64,000 nucleotides of DNA from RI-43 sp033764725 (GCA_033764725.1 JANRIR010000021.1:130328-194327), one strand, 5' to 3'. Positions 1 to 8,569 are shown, numbered from the stretch's first letter. Numbers and translations: made by a program. Notes: generated by a model from the letters alone, not told the origin.

Positions 1-1059
1 CGTGAATTGCTGGTTGCGCACTTCATTGACGATGACATAGCCGCCGCGCGCCCCCGTTCCGTTGAAGAAATCGAGCGCGAAGTCCTGATCGGTGGAGCGG
101 TAGGCGGTGATGAAGCTCAATTCGCCGCCGAGGAAATCCACCGCGAGGTTCGAGGTGACGCCGCCGGAGACGATGCCGGCGCAATTGCCGCGCGCCTGGC
201 GCAGATAGACGTCGGTGATGTCGCCATCGCATTCCGTGGTGCGCAGGCCGGAACGGGACGTGTAGCGCGGATCGAACATCGCGCCGCCGATCGTCGTCTT
301 CTGCTGATCGACATAATCGGCCGCGATGTCCCAGGTGAAGGCGTCGCTCGGCTGCAGCCGCACCGCGATGCGCCCGCCATAGCTTTCCTCGCCGTTGAGA
401 TCCTCGCCCGTGGTCGCGCTGCGGCCGTAGCCTTCGTCGTCGACATAAAAGCCGGAAACCTTCGTCAGGATCGAACTCGACAGCGGGATGTCGATAGAAC
501 CGCGCAGCGTCTGGCGTTCGAACGAGCCGTACGAGCCCTCCACGAAGAAGCCGAATTCCTCGGCCGGCTTGCGCAGCGTGATCGATACCGCGCCGCCCGT
601 CGTGTTGCGGCCGAACAGCGTGCCTTGCGGACCGCGCAGCACTTCGACGCGCTCGACGTCGAACAGCGACACCGCGTTCACGTTCTGGCGGGCGAAATAG
701 ACTTCATCGACATAGGTCGCGACGGGCACGTCGAAGGTGGCGATCTGTTCGGTCGAGCCGAGGCCGCGAATGAAGAATGACAGCGCCGCGCCCGTGCCGG
801 TGTTGAGCCCGCCGGTGACGCTGGGCGTGAAGCGCACCAGATCGACGGTGTCGTCCAGCTGGGCGGCTTCCAATTGCTGAGGCGTGAACGCCGAGACCGC
901 CAGCGGCGTCTCCTGGATGTTGGCGACGCGCCGCTCGGCGGTGACCACAATCTCGCCGACGCCGTCGCCGCGCTCGCTGGACTCCTGCGCAAAGGCCGGC
1001 CCCGCGGCCAATGCAGAAACGGCCGAGGCCGCGTACAACCACATCCGCTTGCCGCTCAT
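1..1059 (-). CDS. TonB-dependent outer-membrane receptor, N-terminal 353 residues (C-terminus beyond window)
   Basis: The reading frame starts with ATG at 1059 and stays open to the window edge. Residues 1-25 form a signal peptide ending AGPAFAQ. A TonB-box-like segment, GEIVVTAERR, follows near residue 34. The plug domain comes next, with PLAVSAF, the FIRGLGS motif and the VLRGPQGTLFGRNTTGGAV motif, and then the first barrel strands. These features define the TonB-dependent receptor family, which imports ligands across the outer membrane with TonB-ExbBD energy. The upstream region carries both shared regulatory motifs of this cluster, at 1108-1120 and 1133-1144. I infer that this is the uptake receptor for the substrate degraded by the neighbouring enzymes. 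The ligand cannot be told from sequence. Confidence 0.93.
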   Translation of the reverse strand, partial: MSGKRMWLYAASAVSALAAGPAFAQESSERGDGVGEIVVTAERRVANIQETPLAVSAFTPQQLEAAQLDDTVDLVRFTPSVTGGLNTGTGAALSFFIRGLGSTEQIATFDVPVATYVDEVYFARQNVNAVSLFDVERVEVLRGPQGTLFGRNTTGGAVSITLRKPAEEFGFFVEGSYGSFERQTLRGSIDIPLSSSILTKVSGFYVDDEGYGRSATTGEDLNGEESYGGRIAVRLQPSDAFTWDIAADYVDQQKTTIGGAMFDPRYTSRSGLRTTECDGDITDVYLRQARGNCAGIVSGGVTSNLAVDFLGGELSFITAYRSTDQDFALDFFNGTGARGGYVIVNEVRNQQFT

Positions 1060-1107
1060 GCGACCCTCCCCTTTCGCGTTTCGCCCAGACACTTCAATCG
1101 TGTGAAG

Positions 1108-1120
1108 TTGGTATATCATT
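1108..1120 (-). promoter_or_regulatory. Cluster motif site 1 (TonB receptor promoter)
   Basis: The gene strand reads AAATGATATACCAACTTCA, ending 49 bp before the receptor start codon. The 17 bp AAATGATATACCAACTT core is identical to site 4 at 9878-9894. TGAAG/CTTCA arms flank this copy. It is a candidate operator or extended -10 element shared with seven other intergenic sites in the window. Confidence 0.7.
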
Positions 1121-1132
1121 TCTTCAATCCCG

Positions 1133-1144
1133 TTGTCCGGACAA
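1133..1144. promoter_or_regulatory. Palindrome TTGTCCGGACAA upstream of the TonB receptor
   Basis: This is a perfect 12 bp inverted repeat about 74 bp before the receptor start. The same 12-mer recurs at 24205-24216 inside a larger palindrome over the start codon of the CitE-like gene. TTGT-N4-ACAA palindromes are typical of FadR/FCD-type GntR operators, but no such regulator is seen in the window. Confidence 0.55.
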
Positions 1145-1288
1145 GCAGGCCCCGCGACTTCACCGGCGAATGTGCGTGGATTCGCGCCCAATGTTGTCCA
1201 AATGCCTCACTTTGCGGCGCCGGGGCGGGCCGGCGGAGCGCCCAGGCGGCGCGCGGGGGCCCGGCTGCGCTTGGCGGGCGGGGGCGAA

Positions 1289-1300
1289 GGATATACCATT
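1289..1300 (+). promoter_or_regulatory. Cluster motif site 2 (DUF1838 operon)
   Basis: The sequence GGATATACCATT lies 25-36 bp before the DUF1838 start at 1325 and in the same orientation relative to its gene as the other sites. It shares the GATATACCA core but lacks the downstream ACTT. Confidence 0.55.
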
Positions 1301-1324
1301 TCAAGGGATGCGGCGGAGGATGGC

Positions 1325-2125
1325 ATGCGGCGGCGGACGGTTTTGGCCGGGATGGGCGGGGCCGCGCTGGGCGCGGTCTGGGCCGGGCCGGCGCAGGCGG
1401 AAGGCTTCGATCGGGCGCTGTTCGACCTCTGGGTTTCGGCCCGGGCCGGCGACGGGGACCCGGTCTATTGGGTCTCGTCCGGCACGGTGCGGGCCTATCC
1501 TTCAGGCGAGCTGTTGTTCCGCATGGAGGGCGTCGACACCGCCCGCGCCCATTGGCCGGACCGCAGCGCGCCGCTCGCGCATCAATACTCGCGCAAGACC
1601 TATCTTTATCTCGACAAGGAAACGGGCGCGCCCCTGAGCGCGTACCAGGGCCGGCCGGTCGCGCCGATCGCCTACCCCTACCAGTTCATCACCTACGAAC
1701 TCGCCGGCGCAACCGTGCGCACCATGGTCGAACAGGGAGCCGCGCCGCGCGTGCAGCGCATCGGCCCCGGCGAAAGCATGAGCGTGCGCCGCCTCGACGA
1801 TGCGGTCGTGTTCACTGCGCCGGTCTATCTCGATTTTCCCACGCCCGCCGGCGCGCGCTATCAGGCGTTCGAGAATTACGATTTCTTCGTGCAGACTGCG
1901 CGCGGTGTGGTGGAGCCGCATCAATTGAGCTGGGTGCGGTATGGCCCCGTGCCGGACTGGGCGGGCGGCGGGCCCTCGATCATGCACCTGGTGACCTGGC
2001 GCGTGGAGCGCTTCGAGGACTTGCCGCCGACGATCCGCACGCATATCGCGGCGAATGCGCCGCTGTGGCGCGCACCGCCGCGCGATCTTGCTGAAATCCG
2101 CGCGCTGCAAAACCCCGCGCCATGA
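1325..2125 (+). CDS. DUF1838 family protein, Tat-type signal peptide
   Basis: This 266-residue protein starts at ATG 1325, four bases after a GGAGGA ribosome site at 1315-1320. Its N-terminus, MRRRTVLAGMGGAAL up to AQA near residue 25, looks like a twin-arginine signal, so the mature protein is probably periplasmic. The body matches the DUF1838 family as I recall it, with features such as GDPVYWVSSG near residue 45 and RKTYLYLDKETG. The family has no established biochemical role. A paralogue lies at 44729-45640. The gene heads a tightly packed operon running to 5787 and has a cluster motif just upstream. A longer in-frame extension upstream of 1325 is possible but would bury the signal peptide. 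Confidence 0.82.
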   Translation: MRRRTVLAGMGGAALGAVWAGPAQAEGFDRALFDLWVSARAGDGDPVYWVSSGTVRAYPSGELLFRMEGVDTARAHWPDRSAPLAHQYSRKTYLYLDKETGAPLSAYQGRPVAPIAYPYQFITYELAGATVRTMVEQGAAPRVQRIGPGESMSVRRLDDAVVFTAPVYLDFPTPAGARYQAFENYDFFVQTARGVVEPHQLSWVRYGPVPDWAGGGPSIMHLVTWRVERFEDLPPTIRTHIAANAPLWRAPPRDLAEIRALQNPAP

Positions 2126-2142
2126 GCCTGGAGGCCTGACCC

Positions 2143-2841
2143 TTGTCGCAACCGCTTGCGTTCGAGCCGACCATGACGCTGTCCGACAAGACGGCGCGGC
2201 AGATCTATGCGGAGGTGAAGGCCAATCCCGCGCGGGCGAAATTCGGCTTCGGCGCGCGCGCGGCTTTGGTGAACATCGATTTCCAGCAGGCCTATACCCG
2301 GCCGGATTTATTTCCCAAAACAGCCTACGTCACCCATCCCAACCAGATCGGTTTCACCAATGCGCTGGCTGAGGCCGCGCGAGCAGCGGACATGCCCGTG
2401 GTGTGGACGCACGTGGCCTATAAGGACGACGCGGGCGACGCCGGCGTGTGGGGCACGCGCACCGATACGCCCGACAGTTTGCAGAACATCAAATACGGCT
2501 CCGAACGGCACGCCTTCGATCCGCGCTGCGCCATCGATGAGGCGCGCGACCTCATTTACACCAAGCGCATGCCGAGCGCGTTCTTCGAAACGCCGCTCGC
2601 GAGCTATCTGGTGTGGCGCAAGGTCGATACCGTGATCATCACCGGCGGCTCCACCTCCGGCTGCGTGCGCGCGACGGCGGTCGATTCGCTCAGCCACGGC
2701 TATCGCACGATCGTGGTGGAGGAATGCGTCGCCGACAAGCACGAGAGCTACCACTTCGCAAACCTGACCGATCTCCTGCTGAAATACGCCGACGTGGAGC
2801 AGTTCGACGCCGTCGCCGCGTGGTTGGAGAGCAAGGCGTGA
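2143..2841 (+). CDS. Isochorismatase-fold cysteine hydrolase (N-carbamoylsarcosine amidohydrolase-like)
   Basis: The protein has 232 residues if it starts at TTG 2143, which follows GGAGG at 2130-2134; ATG at 2173 is the alternative. The family triad is visible: Asp46 in NIDFQQ, Lys141 in YTKRMPSAF and the nucleophile Cys174 in GGSTSGCVRAT. Members cleave C-N bonds in carbamoyl or amide compounds, or vinyl ethers in isochorismate. The closest style is N-carbamoylsarcosine amidase. The stop codon overlaps the next start (GTGA at 2838-2841), so the two are probably translationally coupled. Together with the two deacetylases and the nitrilase-fold protein it suggests breakdown of an amide, ureide or hydantoin-like nitrogen compound. 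Confidence 0.88.
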   Translation: MSQPLAFEPTMTLSDKTARQIYAEVKANPARAKFGFGARAALVNIDFQQAYTRPDLFPKTAYVTHPNQIGFTNALAEAARAADMPVVWTHVAYKDDAGDAGVWGTRTDTPDSLQNIKYGSERHAFDPRCAIDEARDLIYTKRMPSAFFETPLASYLVWRKVDTVIITGGSTSGCVRATAVDSLSHGYRTIVVEECVADKHESYHFANLTDLLLKYADVEQFDAVAAWLESKA

Positions 2842-3779
2842 CCCACGCCGACCCCAACCTATACGATTACTGGCCCTACGAAGACCGCCCGAAGATCGTT
2901 TGGCCTGGCGGCAAGAAGCTCGCCTTCTGGATCGCGCCGAACGTCGAGGTCTATGAATTCGATCCGCCGAAGAACCCGGCACGGCCGGGTTGGCCAAAGC
3001 CCGCGCCCGACGTCGTCGGCTACGCCCAGCGCGATTGGGGCAATCGCGTCGGCCATTGGCGGCTGATGGCGCTGATGGACAAGTACGGCCTGCGCGGTTC
3101 GGTGTCGCTGTCGATCGCGCTGATCGACCATCATCCCGAAATCATCGAGGCGTGCGCAGCGCGTGATTGGGAGTTCTTCTCGCACGGCATTTACAATACG
3201 CGCTATTCCTACGGCATGTCGGAAGCGCAGGAGCGCGCCGTGCTGGAGGATTCGATCGTCAGCGTCGAACGCGCCACAGGCCAGCGCATCCGCGGCTATC
3301 TCGCGCCCGCGCTGACGCACACCGAGCGCACGCTCGATCTGATCGCGGAGCACGATTTCTGGTATACCTGCGACCTGTTCCAGGACGACCAGCCCCAGCC
3401 GATCAAGACCAAGACCGGCAAGCTCATCTCCATGCCCTATTCGCTGGAGGTGAACGACGTCATCACCTATGGCGCCATGGCGATGACGCCCTGGCGTTAC
3501 GCCGACATTCTCAAGCGGCATTTCGATCAATTGCTGGTGGAAGGCGAACAGAGCGGCACGGTGATGTGCGTTCCGCTGCACGCCTATCTCGTCAGCCAAC
3601 CGCACCGCCTGCGCGCTTTCGAGGAGGCTCTGAAGCACATCGACGCGCACAAGGACGATGTGTGGATCACCCGCGCCGTCGACATCGCGGCGCATTATCG
3701 CGAAACGTATTGGGACCAAACCCTCGCCGACATCGTGCGCCGCGGGCTTGCGCGCGGCGGATCGGGATTTGCGCCATGA
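2838..3779 (+). CDS. Polysaccharide deacetylase / PuuE allantoinase-like protein (copy 1)
   Basis: This 313-residue protein starts at GTG 2838, overlapping the previous stop. The N-terminus (YDYWPYEDRPKIVWPGGKKLAFWI) and the motifs GNRVGHWRLM, HHPEIIEACAARDWEFFSHG and YLAPALTHTERTLDL match the NodB-fold group related to PuuE allantoinase. The classical NodB metal motif TFDDG is absent. These proteins act on carbohydrate N-acetyl groups or on cyclic ureides; the substrate here is unknown. It overlaps the next gene by ATGA at 3776-3779. Copies 2 and 3 lie at 3776-4684 and 25477-26355. Confidence 0.85.
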   Translation: MTHADPNLYDYWPYEDRPKIVWPGGKKLAFWIAPNVEVYEFDPPKNPARPGWPKPAPDVVGYAQRDWGNRVGHWRLMALMDKYGLRGSVSLSIALIDHHPEIIEACAARDWEFFSHGIYNTRYSYGMSEAQERAVLEDSIVSVERATGQRIRGYLAPALTHTERTLDLIAEHDFWYTCDLFQDDQPQPIKTKTGKLISMPYSLEVNDVITYGAMAMTPWRYADILKRHFDQLLVEGEQSGTVMCVPLHAYLVSQPHRLRAFEEALKHIDAHKDDVWITRAVDIAAHYRETYWDQTLADIVRRGLARGGSGFAP

Positions 3780-4684
3780 GCCTCCCGGAAGAGCATGTGC
3801 AGTATCCGCGACGCCGCTATGGCGCCGATCAAGATCGCTATGATTGGCCGCGCACGCCACGTGCAGCGACGTGGCCCAACGGCGCGGCGCTTGCGTGCAC
3901 GATCGTGGTTCCTCTGGAATTTCATCGTCTCGATCCGACCGGAAAACCCTTCAAGCATCCCGGCGCGATGCAGACCGCCTACCCGGACCTGCGCCATTTC
4001 ACGACGCGCGATTACGGCAATCGCGTCGGCGCCTTCCGCCTGCTGCGCGCGCTGAAGGAAGCGGGCCTGACCGCCACCTTTCCGGTCAACGCCATTCTGC
4101 TCGAGCGCGTTCGCCCGCTCATCGACGCCATCGTGCGCGACGGCCACGAGATCGCCGCCTATGGCTGGGAGGCCGATGCGCTGCACTGGAGCAGCCTTTC
4201 CATCGATGAAGAACGCGCGCTGATCGCCAAAACCCGCGCGGCGTTCGACGCCGCCGGGCTCAAACCGCGCGCCTGGATGAGCCCGGCGCGTCAGCAAAGC
4301 TTCGCCACCTTGGACTTGATCCGCGAAGCAGGCTTCGACGTGTGCCTTGATTGGGAATCGGATTGCGCGCCCCTGGCGCTGCGCACGGGGCATGGCGCGG
4401 TGGTCGCCGTGTCGACGCTCAATGAACTCGACGACCGCAAGCTGCTCATCGATCAGCGCCAAAGCGAAGCCGAATGGCGCGATCAAATTCTGGAAGCCGC
4501 GCGCTACAGCGTCACCGCGGCCGATCGTGAAGGCGCGCAGAGCTTCGCCTTCACGCTCACGCCATATGTCACGGGACAGCCGTTCCGCATCTGGGCGGTT
4601 CGAGAGCTTTTGCAGATGCTTGCAACAATGCCTGGCTTATGGTGCGCGTCCGCGAGCGCCATCGCCGATGCGAGCCGCCCATGA
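3776..4684 (+). CDS. Polysaccharide deacetylase / PuuE-like protein (copy 2)
   Basis: This 302-residue member of the same NodB-like group starts at ATG 3776, overlapping the stop of copy 1. It has TWPNGAALACTIVVPLEF, RDYGNRVGAFRLLRALKEAG and GHEIAAYGWEADALHWSSLS. These parallel the WPNGA, GNRVG and SHG positions of copy 1, but the two copies have diverged strongly. Adjacent divergent copies suggest a heteromer or two steps on related substrates. Its stop overlaps the next start at 4681-4684. Confidence 0.82.
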   Translation: MSLPEEHVQYPRRRYGADQDRYDWPRTPRAATWPNGAALACTIVVPLEFHRLDPTGKPFKHPGAMQTAYPDLRHFTTRDYGNRVGAFRLLRALKEAGLTATFPVNAILLERVRPLIDAIVRDGHEIAAYGWEADALHWSSLSIDEERALIAKTRAAFDAAGLKPRAWMSPARQQSFATLDLIREAGFDVCLDWESDCAPLALRTGHGAVVAVSTLNELDDRKLLIDQRQSEAEWRDQILEAARYSVTAADREGAQSFAFTLTPYVTGQPFRIWAVRELLQMLATMPGLWCASASAIADASRP

Positions 4685-5787
4685 CCCGCCGAGACATCCT
4701 CCTTGCAACCGCAGGCCTTGCCATGACCGACGCCGCTGCGCAGACCGCCCAACCGCGCTTCTCCGCACTCGCCTTGCAAACGCGCTGCGACGCGGTGAAC
4801 CAGGATCAAAGCGTCGAGGCGGCGCGCCGCCGGATGGCCGCGACGATCGCGCGCATCTCCGCGCAGATCGGGGCTGCGAAGGGATTCCTCGCCGGCTTCA
4901 ACGGCGCGCCGCTGCGTCTCGTCGTGCTGCCGGAATACTGGATGACGGGCTTTCCCATGGGAGAAGCGCGCGCCGTCTGGCAGGACAAGGCGGCCATCGA
5001 TGTAGGCGGCGCGGAGGACGAAGCGATCGCCGCCATGGCCCAACGCCACAGCGTGTTTTTGTGCTCCAACCATTACGAGAACGATCGGCATTTCCCCGAT
5101 CTCTACTTTCAAGCCAACGTCGTCTATGCGCCGGACGGATCGACCGTCCTGCGCTATCGCCGCATGATTTCGCTCTATGCGCCGACGCCGTATGACGTCT
5201 GGGATCGCTACCTCGACGCTTACGGCGCCGACGCCGTGTTCCCCGTCGCGCGCACGGACATCGGCGTGCTTGGCACGATCGCGTCCGAGGAAATTCTTTA
5301 TCCTGAGATCGCACGCATGACGGCGCTCAAAGGCGCTGAAATTCTGCTGCACCCCACGAGCGAGGTCGGTTCGCCGAGCCTTACCCCCAAGCACGTGTCG
5401 AAGCTCGCGCGCGCCAGCGAGAACATGGCCTATGTCGTTTCAGCGAATTCCGCCGGCATCGACGGCACAAGCGTCCCCGCGCAATCGACCGACGCCATGA
5501 GCGTCGTCGTCGATTGGTACGGCCGCATCGTCGCGGAAGCGGGACCCGGGGAAACGATCGTCGCCAACGCGATCCTCGACATGGACGGCCTGCGCGGCTC
5601 GCGGCGCCGCACAGGCATGACCAACCTGTTGTCGCGGCTGCCGATGAGCGCCTTCGCGCCGGCCTATACGCAAGAACGGGTCATCCCGAACGGCATGGCC
5701 GATGGGCGCATACTCGAGCGCGCGCAAGTGATCGAGCGGCAGCGCGCGGTGATCGAGCGCCTCGCGCGCGACGGCGCCATCCGTTAA
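4681..5787 (+). CDS. Nitrilase-superfamily (carbon-nitrogen hydrolase) protein with Ser at the catalytic Cys position
   Basis: This 368-residue protein starts at ATG 4681. The N-terminus MTRRDILLATAGLAM resembles a Tat signal, unusual for this mostly cytoplasmic superfamily. The nitrilase fold is clear: the first Glu is Glu85 in VVLPEYW, the Lys region reads RYRRMISLY (Arg161 where Lys is usual), and the Cys region reads GTIASEEILYPE with Ser202 where GxxxCYDxxFPE normally has Cys. Two of three catalytic residues are therefore replaced. It may be a pseudoenzyme, or a subfamily with altered chemistry or a binding role. It is the last gene of the operon that starts at 1325. Confidence 0.85.
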   Translation: MTRRDILLATAGLAMTDAAAQTAQPRFSALALQTRCDAVNQDQSVEAARRRMAATIARISAQIGAAKGFLAGFNGAPLRLVVLPEYWMTGFPMGEARAVWQDKAAIDVGGAEDEAIAAMAQRHSVFLCSNHYENDRHFPDLYFQANVVYAPDGSTVLRYRRMISLYAPTPYDVWDRYLDAYGADAVFPVARTDIGVLGTIASEEILYPEIARMTALKGAEILLHPTSEVGSPSLTPKHVSKLARASENMAYVVSANSAGIDGTSVPAQSTDAMSVVVDWYGRIVAEAGPGETIVANAILDMDGLRGSRRRTGMTNLLSRLPMSAFAPAYTQERVIPNGMADGRILERAQVIERQRAVIERLARDGAIR

Positions 5788-5800
5788 GCGGCGGCCAGAT

Positions 5801-6685
5801 CTATTCGGCGGCTTCGCGTCCGCGCTTCTCGTAGCGCGCGCCGTCGGCCAAGAGGTCCGGCAGGCCGATCAGCGCATTGATCTGGGCGAAGTCGAGCATG
5901 CGGTCGCGATAGAGCGCGGTTGTGCCGTTGGCGTGCAGCAGCCGCAGGAATTCCTGCGCCATGAAGGCGAGCGCGCGCACCATCGAGCCCGGCGAGATGA
6001 CGATGCGGAACCCCATCTCCTCCAATTGGTCCTTGGTGAGGATGGGCGTTTTGCCGCCTTCGACCATGTTGGCGAGCAGCGGCGTATCGGCGCCGAACGC
6101 TCGGCACACGGCGCGCATTTCGTCGAGCGATTGCAGCGCCTCGACGAACAGCACATCGGCGCCGGCGTCGCGATACAGCGCCGCGCGCTCCAGCGCCCGC
6201 TCGAACCCCTCGACCGCCACCGCATCGGTGCGTGCGATGATGATCGTATCCTCGCTGGTGCGCGCATCGACGGCGGCCTTGACCTTGCCGGCCATTTCCT
6301 CCGCCGAGATCAAATCCTTGCCCTGCAGATGGCCGCAGCGTTTCGGGCTGGTCTGGTCTTCGATCTGCAGCGCGTTGGCGCCGAGGCGCTCCATCTGGCG
6401 CACGATCTGCTGCACATTGATCGCGTTGCCGAAGCCGGTGTCGATGTCGACGATCATCGGCAGCGACACCCGGTCGCGTACGCGCGAGACGACGTCGGCG
6501 ATGTGCGTCGCTGTGATCAGCCCGACATCCGGCCGGCCCAATTGCGTGTACGCCACCGACGCGCCGGAAATGTACACCGACTCGAAGCCGGCCTGCTCGA
6601 CCAAAAGCGCCGACAGCGCGTCATAGGCGCCCGGCGCCAGGATCGCGCGCGGCTCGGCGATGCGGCGCTTGAAGGAGACCGTCAT
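5801..6685 (-). CDS. Isocitrate lyase/PEP mutase superfamily lyase, 2,3-dimethylmalate or methylisocitrate lyase-like
   Basis: This 294-residue TIM-barrel enzyme has metal-binding Asp80 and Asp82 in VDIDTGFGN and the active loop KRCGH at residues 115-119, with Cys117 the general acid of C-C lyases. The K(K/R)CGH motif marks methylisocitrate and 2,3-dimethylmalate lyases, which split 2-substituted malates into pyruvate (or succinate) plus another acid; oxaloacetate decarboxylases are also related. Its start overlaps the stop of the LeuD-like gene by ATGA, so it is the third gene of a hydro-lyase operon reading leftward from 8474. The layout recalls dmdAB-dml of the nicotinate fermentation pathway. 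That functional parallel is inference. Confidence 0.88.
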   Translation of the reverse strand: MTVSFKRRIAEPRAILAPGAYDALSALLVEQAGFESVYISGASVAYTQLGRPDVGLITATHIADVVSRVRDRVSLPMIVDIDTGFGNAINVQQIVRQMERLGANALQIEDQTSPKRCGHLQGKDLISAEEMAGKVKAAVDARTSEDTIIIARTDAVAVEGFERALERAALYRDAGADVLFVEALQSLDEMRAVCRAFGADTPLLANMVEGGKTPILTKDQLEEMGFRIVISPGSMVRALAFMAQEFLRLLHANGTTALYRDRMLDFAQINALIGLPDLLADGARYEKRGREAAE

Positions 6686-7182
6686 TGCGCCGCTCCGCGC
6701 TGTTTGAGATAGGCCATCAATCCCCCCGCTTCGACGATCGCCAACAAATTCGCCGGGATCGGGCTCACGGCGATCGCGGTCCCCCTGGTGAGATTGTCGA
6801 CCCGGCCCGCTCTATAATCGATCGCCAGCCGATCGCCATCGGCGATCACAGCATCGGCCGGCAGGCGCAGCGCCGGCAAGCCCAGATTGAAGGCGTTGCG
6901 ATAGAAGATGCGCGCAAAGCTTTTGGCGAGCACCGCTTGTACGCCCAACAGCTTGAGCGACACCGCCGCTTGCTCGCGCGACGAGCCGACGCCGAACGCC
7001 TCGCCCGCGACCAGCACATCGCCGTCGCGAACGCGGTCGGCGAAGTCCGGCCGCACCGCCGCCAGGCAATGCGCGGCCAGCTCCCGCGGGGCAAGCTTCA
7101 TCAGCGATCCCGGCGCCAGCACGTCGGTGTCGATCCTGTCGCCGAACGCCCAGGCCCGGCCTTCGCGCAGCCGCTCCGCCAT
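6682..7182 (-). CDS. Aconitase-superfamily hydro-lyase, small (LeuD-like) subunit
   Basis: This 166-residue protein starts at ATG 7182, overlapping the large-subunit stop as TGATG. The swivelling-domain signature is present: FGDRIDTDVLAPG at the N-terminus, GVGSSREQA (the substrate loop) and AKSFARIFYRNAFNLGLP. Homologues pair with a LeuC-like subunit to move water on dicarboxylates such as isopropylmalate, citraconate or dimethylmaleate. No leuB or leuA is nearby, so a biosynthetic leucine role is unlikely here. Confidence 0.9.
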   Translation of the reverse strand: MAERLREGRAWAFGDRIDTDVLAPGSLMKLAPRELAAHCLAAVRPDFADRVRDGDVLVAGEAFGVGSSREQAAVSLKLLGVQAVLAKSFARIFYRNAFNLGLPALRLPADAVIADGDRLAIDYRAGRVDNLTRGTAIAVSPIPANLLAIVEAGGLMAYLKQRGAAQ

Positions 7183-8474
7183 CACGCCGCATCCCGCGCA
7201 GCCGCGCCGAGCATCTCGCGCGGATCGACGATGACGCCCGCGACGGCCGACGCCGCCACCGTGTAAGGCGAGGCGAGCCACACATCGGACTCGTTGTGCC
7301 CCATGCGCCCCTTGAAGTTGCGGTTGGTGGTGGAGATGCAGGTCTCGCCCGCAGCCAGCAGCCCCGCGCCCATGCCCGCACAGGCGCCGCAGCCGGACGG
7401 CATGAGATGCGCGCCCGCGCTCATCAAGGTTTCGAGCACGCCCTCCTTAGCGGCCTGCGCAGCGATGTGCGTCGAGGCCGGCGCCACGAGCAGCCGCACG
7501 CCCGCAGCGACCTTCCGACCCTGCAGCACGCGCGCGGCCATGCGCAAATCCTCAAGCTTCGCGCCGACGCAAGCGCCGATATAGGCCTGATCGATCTTCA
7601 CGCCCGCATGAGCGCGCACGCTGTCGGCGTTGGCGGGCGAATGCGGCGCGGCGACCTGCGGCGATAGTTTCGAGGCGTCGAAATGATACGTCGCGGCGAA
7701 GTCTGCGTCGTCGTCGCTGCGCCAGGAGAGCGCGTCGTCCTCCACTGCGCCGCCATGCGCGCGGATATGGGCGAGCGTGGTTTCATCCGGCGCGATGAGG
7801 CCGGTGTCGTAGCCGAGCTCCGCGCTCATGTTGGTCAGCGTCATGCGCTCGTCCATCGCCATCGCGTCGATCGTGGGGCCGGCGTATTCGATGACCTTGA
7901 ACGCGTTGTCCATGCCGAGCGCGCGGCACAACATCAGCATGACGTCCTTGGCGACCACGCCGTCCTGGAACGCGCCGCTCCACACGACGCGGTCGGTCTC
8001 GGGGACAAGCACCCAGGTTTCGCCGGTGGCCACGATGGCGGCCATGTCGGTGGCGCCGTAGCCGGCGATGAAGCAGCCGAAGGCGCCGCCATGCGGGGAG
8101 TGGCTGTCGCCGCCGGCGACGAACATGCCTGGCTTCAACAGGCCGTTCTGCGGCAGCAGCGTGTGTGCGATGCCCTGCATGTCGAAAAAGCGGGCCACGC
8201 CCTGGTCGCGCGCGAAATCGCGCGTGAGCTTGAGGATCGCAGCGCTGTCTGCGTCCACGGCGGGGACGTAATGGTCCGACGCCAGAACGACCTTGGCGGG
8301 ATCCCACAGCGACAGGCCGAGCTCTTCCAGCAGAGGCTTCCAGCGCCGCGGGCCGGAGCTGTCATGCGCGAAGGCGAGATCGACCGCGCAGGTCGCGATC
8401 TCGCCGGCGCGCACGCCTGGCCTGCCCGCCGCCCGGGCGATGATTTTTTCAGCCAGGGTGCGCCCCGCGGCCAT
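7182..8474 (-). CDS. Aconitase-superfamily hydro-lyase, large (LeuC-like) subunit
   Basis: The protein has 430 residues. The 4Fe-4S ligands are visible as Cys302 in IGACVGAKLEDL and Cys362/Cys365 in PSGCGACAG, and the family motif GGDSHSPHGGAFG lies near residue 122. The C-terminus carries NRNFKGRMG. It forms the catalytic dehydratase/hydratase with the overlapping LeuD-like gene, and the product would feed the lyase gene downstream. Start ATG 8474 was chosen because the motif site at 8519-8531 lies 45 bp upstream, which makes the longer in-frame extension unlikely. Confidence 0.92.
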   Translation of the reverse strand: MAAGRTLAEKIIARAAGRPGVRAGEIATCAVDLAFAHDSSGPRRWKPLLEELGLSLWDPAKVVLASDHYVPAVDADSAAILKLTRDFARDQGVARFFDMQGIAHTLLPQNGLLKPGMFVAGGDSHSPHGGAFGCFIAGYGATDMAAIVATGETWVLVPETDRVVWSGAFQDGVVAKDVMLMLCRALGMDNAFKVIEYAGPTIDAMAMDERMTLTNMSAELGYDTGLIAPDETTLAHIRAHGGAVEDDALSWRSDDDADFAATYHFDASKLSPQVAAPHSPANADSVRAHAGVKIDQAYIGACVGAKLEDLRMAARVLQGRKVAAGVRLLVAPASTHIAAQAAKEGVLETLMSAGAHLMPSGCGACAGMGAGLLAAGETCISTTNRNFKGRMGHNESDVWLASPYTVAASAVAGVIVDPREMLGAAARDAA

Positions 8475-8518
8475 GCTGCTCTCCAGGGTGCGGCGACGCC
8501 GCTTGGGGAAGATGTATA

Positions 8519-8531
8519 TTGGTATATCATC
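8519..8531 (-). promoter_or_regulatory. Cluster motif site 3 (hydro-lyase operon / YciI divergent region)
   Basis: The minus strand reads GATGATATACCAA, 45 bp before the LeuC-like start and in the standard orientation for it. The divergent YciI-like start lies 39 bp to the right, so one site could serve both directions. Confidence 0.65.
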
Positions 8532-8569
8532 TGATCGTCGTCTATCGCCGCCGCAAAGGCGCCTCCGCC

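Noticed and set aside
3361..3368. GGTATACC palindrome similar to the cluster motif
   Set aside because: It lies inside a coding sequence (Trp-Tyr-Thr codons) and lacks the flanking AACTT and A-rich parts.
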